From Phyto melanocephala (taxonomy: Eukaryota; Arthropoda; Insecta; Diptera; Rhinophoridae): DNA of 64,000 nucleotides. Positions 58,080 to 64,000 of the stretch are shown one piece after another. The position numbers and the translations under genes are program-made. Under the pieces are notes generated by a model. That model saw only the letters and a program-made list of their open reading frames with translations. It made no database searches and was not told the origin of the DNA. Position 1 is the first letter of the stretch, and every line of letters starts with the position of its first letter. Location: positions 126,566,833 to 126,630,832 of the forward strand of contig OW799233.1 of assembly GCA_941918925.1 (NCBI GenBank), written 5' to 3'.

Positions 58080-58400
58080 TAACCGGTTAAATCCGCCAAT
58101 TAAAATCGCTTGTACGGTATAAAATTCGTTTACCAAAGATGTCATGTAAAAGATCCATTGCATTCCTCGTAATATGCGCTATGGCTTTATCATGTTGCTG
58201 ACCCTTTAAAATGTTACAACATTGTCTTATATCGAACATTAGCGATAAAAATGGCGACACCGTGTTCATTTTAAAAGCAAAATGAGCCGAAAAAATACCA
58301 CACCAAAAAGTCGCTTCAATGGGTGTAATTACCGCTGTTAAACTATTCTTGGTTTTTCCGTAGCCAATGTCCTGTAATTTTGCCCATTAACCCATTTAAT
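58080..58400 (-). pseudogene. Mariner-like transposase fragment
   Basis: On the minus strand one frame reads LTAVITPIEATFWCGIFSAH, FAFKMNTVSPFL, then GQQHDKAIAHITRNAMDLLH and DIFGKRILYRTSDFNWRI. This follows the central mariner pattern: vWCGixxxGixGPyfF, then FQQDGAxAHTxRxxMDxLxxxFGxRxISRxxDxxWP. The second catalytic Asp survives only as a shifted HD. The first and third catalytic regions and both ends are missing. Confidence 0.65.
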
Positions 58401-58724
58401 TGGAAATGGGCTTAGTTCCTCATAAGTAAATTATTAATATAATCATAATTCGTATGATTTGATTTGATTAATAAAGTACAAGGAATTGGGCTTGTTGTTC
58501 AATTATTTGTGTGAATTCCCAAAGTCTTCTTTACAAAATACTGAAGAAAAGAAATAATAATAGTTATAAGGAATTTAGATAACTGCGGATATTTTAGGTC
58601 ACCCTATATTTAAAAAACAACTCCCAATTGATACTAATATAACCGAGAAGACTGCAGATAATCGAGGTCTCAATGTATCTATTTTAAGTACCTAATTTAA
58701 CATACACTGCAATTATAAAATAAT
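58401..58724. other. No gene identified
   Basis: AT-rich spacer. Confidence 0.4.
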
Positions 58725-58790
58725 AAACAAGTGTGCTATATTCGGCTGTGCCGAATCTTATATACCCTTTACAACGTGTAGTCATGCAAT
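58725..58790 (+). repeat. mini-me-type repeat, palindromic end
   Basis: AACAAGTGTGCTATATTCGG continues as the palindrome TTCGGCTGTGCCGAA and CTTATATACCC, the left end of a forward copy. The body may continue with the type C repeat from 58866. Confidence 0.75.
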
Positions 58791-58865
58791 AACAATTGCA
58801 TCACCATTCATCTCTTTAATATGAAATACGTTCATACATAATTATGTTTTATTATCTTTATGACT

Positions 58866-59326
58866 TTATCCGCTTAAAAAAATCCCATTGTAAAGTTTTT
58901 AATTGAGCTTATGTATGTATGTATGTATGTATTAAAAAAAAAATAAATTTTTTTTTTTTGTTTTAACTGGGATTCGAACCTACGTTCATTCCATTGGTCT
59001 GAGAGGACGAGGTGGTCTAGGTTTTTTTTATCATATCTCAGTTGTTTATAAACCGATTTTTCCAATTTTCAATACCTATCTGCTCTCAAGTACTTCTGAT
59101 ATTTTGGTACCTTACACGGGTTTTGGAAATGTCTGGCGGCTTCAAAAAGTTGATTTCAGCATACACACGGACAGACTGACAGACGGACAGTGCTTAATTT
59201 ACTTCCCTATTCATAAGCTTTCAGAAAATATATCCTTTATGGGGTCGGAAATGAAAATTGTCAAAGTTTCACACGGAATGACAAACGTATATAGGGTATA
59301 TACACTCGCTGTGAAGGGTATAAAAA
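58866..59326 (+). repeat. Dispersed repeat type C, copy 2 (mini-me-related)
   Basis: TTATCCGCTTAAAAAAATCC, a (TGTA)n tract at 58911-58932, GGATTCGAACC (reverse of a perfect tRNA-type B box, 58970-58980), GAGGTGGTCTAGG, GATATTTTGGTACC, GACAGACTGACAGACGGACA, CTTTATGGGGTCGG, ACACGGAATGACAAACG and the end CTGTGAAGGGTATAAAA. The overall order matches 19616-19974 and shows that type C shares the mini-me microsatellite and termini. Confidence 0.78.
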
Positions 59327-59896
59327 CCAACTGACGCCATAAACGCATTTTGAATTTATGACATTTAAAAATAAAGAGAAAACAAGCCTACACTATGTTG
59401 TTTAACGATATTTTTAAACCTATTGCAGTAAGAAGTTAAAAGTGTTAAATTTAAATTATGTCTTTCAATAATTGAAACGTATACAAGAAAATACATACTC
59501 CTTTTTAACAAAAAATAATTATTTGTATCAATTACATAATGTGAATCCAACCCATTTGCATTTGACCTTATGACGAAAACTAAAAAATATCTTTGGAAAG
59601 GTTGCTTTTAAAGGGTTTGAAACTAAATAATATTTATCACCATACAGTCTTCTTATTTATTTTTCCTTTTTTGTAATATTAAATATTATTTATATAAATG
59701 GTTTTGAGTTACACATTCTTTGAGTTGATTTGTATTTGTTACATGAACATTCCCTTCTAGCTATCACTTACGCTTTGACGTAGCTGGACTAATATTTAAG
59801 GGGCATTGGTGGTTGCTACAGCTCTCTTTTGAAAAACTTTACATATAAAATACAAACATAAATTTTTTTATAATAATGTAGAAAAAAACATTATTC
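59327..59896. other. No gene identified
   Basis: AT-rich DNA. If the candidate exon at 59897-59985 is real on the minus strand, this is its downstream intron or 3' untranslated region. Confidence 0.4.
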
Positions 59897-59985
59897 TGTG
59901 GGGGCCCGGCAGTATAATTTGGAGGCGGTGGTGTGGTTAAGGCCATTTCCTTCGCCAATGCATTAATGTCTGCAGCGATTTGTGC
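59897..59985 (-). CDS. Candidate host exon (unidentified product)
   Basis: On the minus strand a less AT-rich stretch reads QIAADINALAKEMALTT, then four prolines and NYTAGPPQNN, about 30 residues with balanced composition, a helical-looking start and a proline-rich end, unlike the Phe/Lys/Asn/Ile-rich chance frames elsewhere. The frame has a stop just upstream (TTTGAG preceding CACAAATC), so an acceptor at that AG would be needed; the local pyrimidine tract is weak. Downstream the frame runs on into AT-rich codons to a stop near 59839, so the segment could be a terminal coding exon or have a weak GT donor after PPQNN. I do not recognise the protein. No copy occurs elsewhere in the window. Confidence 0.35.
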
Positions 59986-60365
59986 TCAAACAACATATTG
60001 GCTCTTCAAAGTAAAAAAAGCAAAAAGCTTTAGCGAACATGGCATGTTCTTTAACCAATAAATCCTTTCTTATGTTCGTGCCAGTAATTAAATTAAATTC
60101 GTTTGATGCGCGTTTAAAAATTTATGAGCCAAAGAAAAAAAACAAAAGCACGGAATATTTATGTACAAAGAAATATTTTGTGTCACATTCCAAAAGAAAT
60201 GAAAATCATAAAGTTTTATGGAAAACTTAAATACTGTTTTCTTCACTAACACAATTTTGCTGCAACCGTGTTAAGCTGTGAATAATTAGGACTTGCGTGA
60301 AACCAATAAAATCTTAATTACTTTAATATGAATTATTGGGGATAGTATTAAATGTAAATCACACT
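59986..60365. other. No gene identified
   Basis: AT-rich; the short open frame at 60039-60230 has no recognisable motif. Confidence 0.4.
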
Positions 60366-61161
60366 TGGCTAATTCACAAGTGTGTCATAAGTGTTGCGTT
60401 AGCATAAAGTCATAATTTAACAAAAATTATAAAGGTATTGAAAAGTTTTATATTAGGGGGATTCACAGTAGTGTCATAAAATCATATTTCCTATAATAAT
60501 AGCATGAAAAATTAAGACTATTGTGAACAACCCCTCATAATTAAGTGTGCTATTTTGAATTTAAATCAGCTGATGTAAAACAATTTTAAAAATAAATGTT
60601 TCCTTTCATAATACCAAAAACAAGTGAAAAAAACAAAATGATAGCCAGTTTGTGCGAAAAGTACATTTTAGATGTTGTAATGGCAGACTTAAGCAAATAA
60701 ATATCAAATAAATAAAAATTTGTTTGATAAATAAAAACAGCAGAGTCCTGATCCGATCTTTTTTGACGCCACCAGTCATTTGTTATTAAAAATTAGCAAC
60801 TGCGCTTAAATTTGGATGTCGGCCCGATAAAATTATACAATGAACGGCGACGGCTTACAAAAACTATTGCGGCTTGGCTTAGGCGGCTTAACCGTTTAGC
60901 ACAGGTCTCTGCTTATTAAATACGACAGCACAATAAACATAGCGTACAAAGTTCTATTATTATAAGACACTTTTTGTTTGAAAAACGACAACAAAATTTT
61001 TAAACCATTGTAAAATTTTAGAACATTATGACAATATGACATGATAAGAACCCTTGTGAATCACCCAATTGTTTATTGTAAAATTGTAACCTTTTTAAAA
61101 TTTTTAAACATTATGACTTTATGACAATACAACACTTAAGACTCCTTGTGAATTAGCTAAC
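60366..61161. mobile_element. Long inverted-repeat element with repeated subterminal motifs
   Basis: TGGCTAATTCACAAG and CATAAAGTCATAAT at the left face inverted ATTATGACTTTATGAC and CTTGTGAATTAGCTA at the right, with similarity extending about 150 bp inward. Each arm carries the GATTCACA / GTCATAA motif twice (for example near 60372 and 60463, and near 61150 and 61060), so the arms have internal repeats. The centre (about 60740-60920) is less AT-rich but has no readable ORF. Long repeated arms are reminiscent of foldback-type elements. No duplication identified. Confidence 0.6.
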
Positions 61162-63564
61162 CGTTTGAAAAACAAATGTCCTTTTTATTATTTTTCTTTT
61201 TTTTTCTCAAAAAGAAACAGTTTTCTGTAACAACTCCTTTAAAATCGATAGAAAATCATGATACGAAAAGGAGTATACATTGGTATTCATTTAAAAATAT
61301 TGTATAAAAACATTGAAACATACGAATTTGTAGTTGCATTTTTAATGACTGCAATGCTTTTTACCTTAATAAATGTGCAACGAATATAAAACTAAAACTC
61401 AAGCTGTATATTCATTTATATATTTTATCCTACCTGTGGCTCTGAAGATTATTTCTCAAACCGTTACCTTACATTTCTATACGCTTACACGTGCGGTCTA
61501 TTTGTTACCACAAGCACCAAACTTAAGGAAAGCAATATTATTTACATATTTGATTATGCTGCTTGTATAGGAGTTGTAGATCAGATCTAGAAGGTGGTTC
61601 AACTTTACCTTTCAATCAGCTTTTTTGCAATTTTAATCAATTCTACATGAATTTGGTGCTTCCATACACGAGCAGGTCGCAACAGGAGCCGGTTTGGCTA
61701 ACATGCGTTTGCATGTTTTGGTTTGTATTAGGGTTTGATTACTTTCTTACTTTAAATGAAGATTATTTTTGGTCAAAACTTTTCAATATTCTTCGAGTTT
61801 AATTGTGTATGCACAGTTGGCCATTAGACCTAGCAGTATTCAAAACTTTACAGTCATAAAGTAAAACCGCCTTTATTTTGGAAATAAAAATCTTGAGAAT
61901 CTTTATAAAATATTTAATAACTTCCAGACGTTGTCCACATCCAAAACACTTGTTTTGATTTATTTACACGGGCTAAAATATCTGCACTAGAGAATGAATT
62001 ATGCTGCTAATAAAGCAAAAGGATTATATCTTCTCATGTTAACAATTGATTTTCTTAAGAATGCAAATTATTTTGGTTTTTCTGATTTTAAGACCAGCAT
62101 TTAAGGTGTTTAGTTCTTTTTATAAGTCTTAAAGTTTATCTTGAAGGCCCTTAATTATTTATCGATTAAGTACATAGTAGTTTGTTGCATAAAGACATTT
62201 AACACTGACTTAAATATTATCGGTAATACATCATATCACTGGTTTAAGCCTATTCCGAAGTTACTATATTCACACAGTGTGTCTTTATTAAATTCTGCAT
62301 GTTTAACGTGTAAATAGTACTATTGGAGTGTAATGTAATGGCTAAAGTCATCATTAGAAATTTTAACACTTTCTTTTATTATTAACCAGAAATTACTACA
62401 TATTATTTGATGATATCGATGACGGTTTTAAATAATGGTTAGTGCAATTTTTGTTTTAAATTCCTCTTTCTGTTTTGTCTGCAAATGGGGTTACCTCATA
62501 CTAAGCTTCTCGGAGCTGTTGGAATACCAATTAATTTAATAAATTTGTATTATGTGATAGAAATGAAAAGCATCTAATATTAATCCCCAAAAAAAAAGTA
62601 CTCTATATTGTAACCCAGACAAGAGAGTAACTCCCAGCGAATTTTTTAAACGTCCACCCAGTAGTTCTTGAGTCAATTCAGTTCATTAACACCTACAGAA
62701 AACAGACAAAAAAAATTTGAAAAATTTATTCTAGATCATTGACTGTATTAAAATTAAAAAACAATATTTCATGTATAGGAACTCTAATACTACTGGGTAA
62801 ACAATCCATGACTATAACAGCAAACCAAATACACGCATTCAACACACGCGTTCATCAAAATGTACATAAATTTTTAACGAATATTGGCGCTATGGTTGCA
62901 TTTTACAATGTCTGTTTCTACAATTTATTTTTTTTTTTGTATTTACAAATACAGATTCAATACAAAACATGTTCTTTTGGTGTATCAGTGTATCTAGACC
63001 TCTTACTATATTACTAATAGCTATTTGCCGTATCTGTTTCACGTGGTAATTTGCTGAAAATGAACAAGATTTGTGTCAGAAAACTTAATATGGTTTTAAA
63101 AATGTAAATCATGTTTTGTAACAACGTTTTATGTTTAAAATCAGAATTTTAATCATTTAATTGAAAACACGATAAGTTTAGAGACTACCAAACTAATTTT
63201 CGAATATAAAATTAAATCTATTTTTTCAACGAACGAATGTGTTTAACGATGTCCAATGAATGTGTTCTTTTTCGTTCTAAGCGAAGGAAAATTGATTTGG
63301 TGTCTAACATGTACATTTTATGCGAAAGATAACTTGAAACGCGGCACGAAAGAAAACGGAAGAGTTTTCATACAAAATTCTATTCATCTATGTCGAATGT
63401 ACGGTCGGCAATGCGAACGCAAATGTCAAAATCAGTCATTTGCTTTATTGGTTTCGAGAGATCAACCTATTTTGCAAAAATTAATAAATGAAACATTTAT
63501 TTTAAATTAAATTTTATAAAATTTTTTTTGTAAAAATTAATGCCTTTGTGACTGTTTTTTTTAA
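61162..63564. other. No gene identified
   Basis: AT-rich. A small less AT-rich patch at about 61650-61715 and the open frame at 63256-63510 (which starts MNVFFFVLSEGKLIWC) have no family I recognise. Confidence 0.4.
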
Positions 63565-64000
63565 CCCTGGATGGTTACTGTTCGTCGAATCGAAGAAGCT
63601 AATTTACTTTACATCATATAACTGTTTTATATTTGCTCAAATTTTGCTCTTTTTGCCAACAACGTTAGTTGATGACGAAAGCTTGGAGATAGCGAACGTA
63701 GGCTAGGTACTCAGTTTTTTAAAGCTAATTATCGCCGGTTTGTATTCGTCGGAACGACGAAGAGTAACTTTACAGTAACTTTTACGTTTGTAGTGTTCTA
63801 GATTTGTGTTAGATTTGTCGCAACATTACAATGGATAACTGGTTTACTTTAGTTTCGCTTGCTAAATCACTGCTTCTGGAACCTTATAAATTGACCATTG
63901 TTGGCACTTTACGGTCAAACAAGAGAGAAATCCCGAAAGAAATGGGAAATGTTAAAGGACGAAGAGCTGGAACATCTATGTTTTGTTACGACAATTAACT
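63565..64000 (+). mobile_element. piggyBac-type element, left end and truncated body, running off the window
   Basis: TTAA at 63561-63564 is followed by CCCTGGATGG, the expected layout of a piggyBac terminus. About 270 bp later a transposase fragment begins. Most of the N-terminal gene is missing between the two, so this is a deletion derivative; the right end lies beyond the window. Confidence 0.65.
63831..63998 (+). pseudogene. piggyBac transposase central fragment
   Basis: A clean frame of 55 codons reads MDNWFTLVSLAKSLLLEPYK, LTIVGTLRSNKREIPKEM and RAGTSMFCYDN before a stop. This matches the central catalytic block of canonical piggyBac transposase: DNWFTS, the LTIVGTVRSNKREIP stretch and TSMFCF. 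The Asp of MDNWF lies in a conserved acidic motif. The stop comes where the family continues toward the GGVD region, so it is broken. The lineage differs from the relic at 13.2-13.9 kb, which is diverged and has its own cysteine-rich C-terminus. Confidence 0.88.

Noticed and set aside
58970..58980. Second tRNA-like gene
   Set aside because: Only the B-box-like 11 bp is present; there is no A box at tRNA spacing and the site lies in a dispersed repeat.
61640..61720. Exon-like less AT-rich patch on the minus strand (frame with KRMLAKPAPVATCSC)
   Set aside because: Short, without acceptor or donor sites, and not clearly better than chance.
63256..63510. 84-residue open frame near the right end
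   Set aside because: No recognisable motif and no link to the piggyBac fragment downstream.
1..64000. CRISPR array, prokaryotic operons or defence system
   Set aside because: No regularly spaced repeats of that type; the sequence is plainly insect genomic DNA.

Overview
The window reads as gene-poor, AT-rich chromosomal DNA of a brachyceran (higher) fly. The diagnosis rests on repeat content: dispersed repeats built on the plan I know from Drosophila and other Diptera as mini-me / DINE-type elements (GTGGGCGT boxes, a (GACG)n-like microsatellite, a TA-rich box running into CTTTATGGGGTC, and TATACCC / GGGTATA ends), plus insect-type mariner, Tc1, hAT, piggyBac, pogo-like, Transib-like, jockey, R1 and LOA-type elements. 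A calyptrate fly such as a blow fly or house fly relative is my guess; the sequence does not settle the species. I find no complete host gene, no rRNA, no functional tRNA and no CRISPR. One short stretch on the minus strand (about 59897-59985) looks like a host exon, so the window could be intron or intergenic DNA of a large minus-strand gene.

Layout. 1-7.4 kb: mariner-derived MITE, hAT-type MITE with a perfect 8-bp duplication, a LINE RNase H relic, a minus-strand Transib (RAG1-like) transposase relic and a short mini-me-type repeat. 9.16-11.39 kb: the best-preserved coding sequence, a 5'-truncated LOA-type LINE with RT and RNase H catalytic residues intact, an (AACCT)n tail and a perfect 15-bp duplication. 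11.4-12.2 kb: pogo-like deletion derivative. 13.2-13.9 kb: piggyBac relic. 14.1-16.3 kb: mini-me-type element carrying a mariner MITE which itself carries a foldback MITE. 16.5-21 kb: LINE 3' relic, hAT MITE, mariner pseudogene, two joined mini-me-type elements. 22.9-25.1 kb: a terminal-inverted-repeat element holding a tRNA-headed SINE, then a 671-bp inverted-repeat element. 26-29 kb: mariner MITE and a mini-me element split by a LINE fragment. 32.3-34.7 kb: a three-level nest (mini-me in a TAA-flanked Harbinger-like element in mini-me). 36.6-42.6 kb: jockey relic, hAT BED-finger derivative, mariner fragments, second SINE-type tail. 44.2-46.4 kb: Tc1 relic interrupted by a 606-bp element. 47.6-54 kb: more nested repeats and three mariner remnants. 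55-61 kb: R1 relic on the minus strand, foldback MITE, mariner fragment, candidate exon, long inverted repeat. The window ends inside a second piggyBac.

The elements interact by nesting rather than by pathway, so relative ages can be read. Two mariner lineages each spread as a defined internally deleted form (the same deletion junction in independent copies), and the LOA-type LINE, a SINE and a truncated tail share an AACCT-type 3' end, suggesting one retrotransposition machinery for autonomous and non-autonomous partners. Between these elements lie many stretches of several hundred bases to 2 kb with nothing I can identify.
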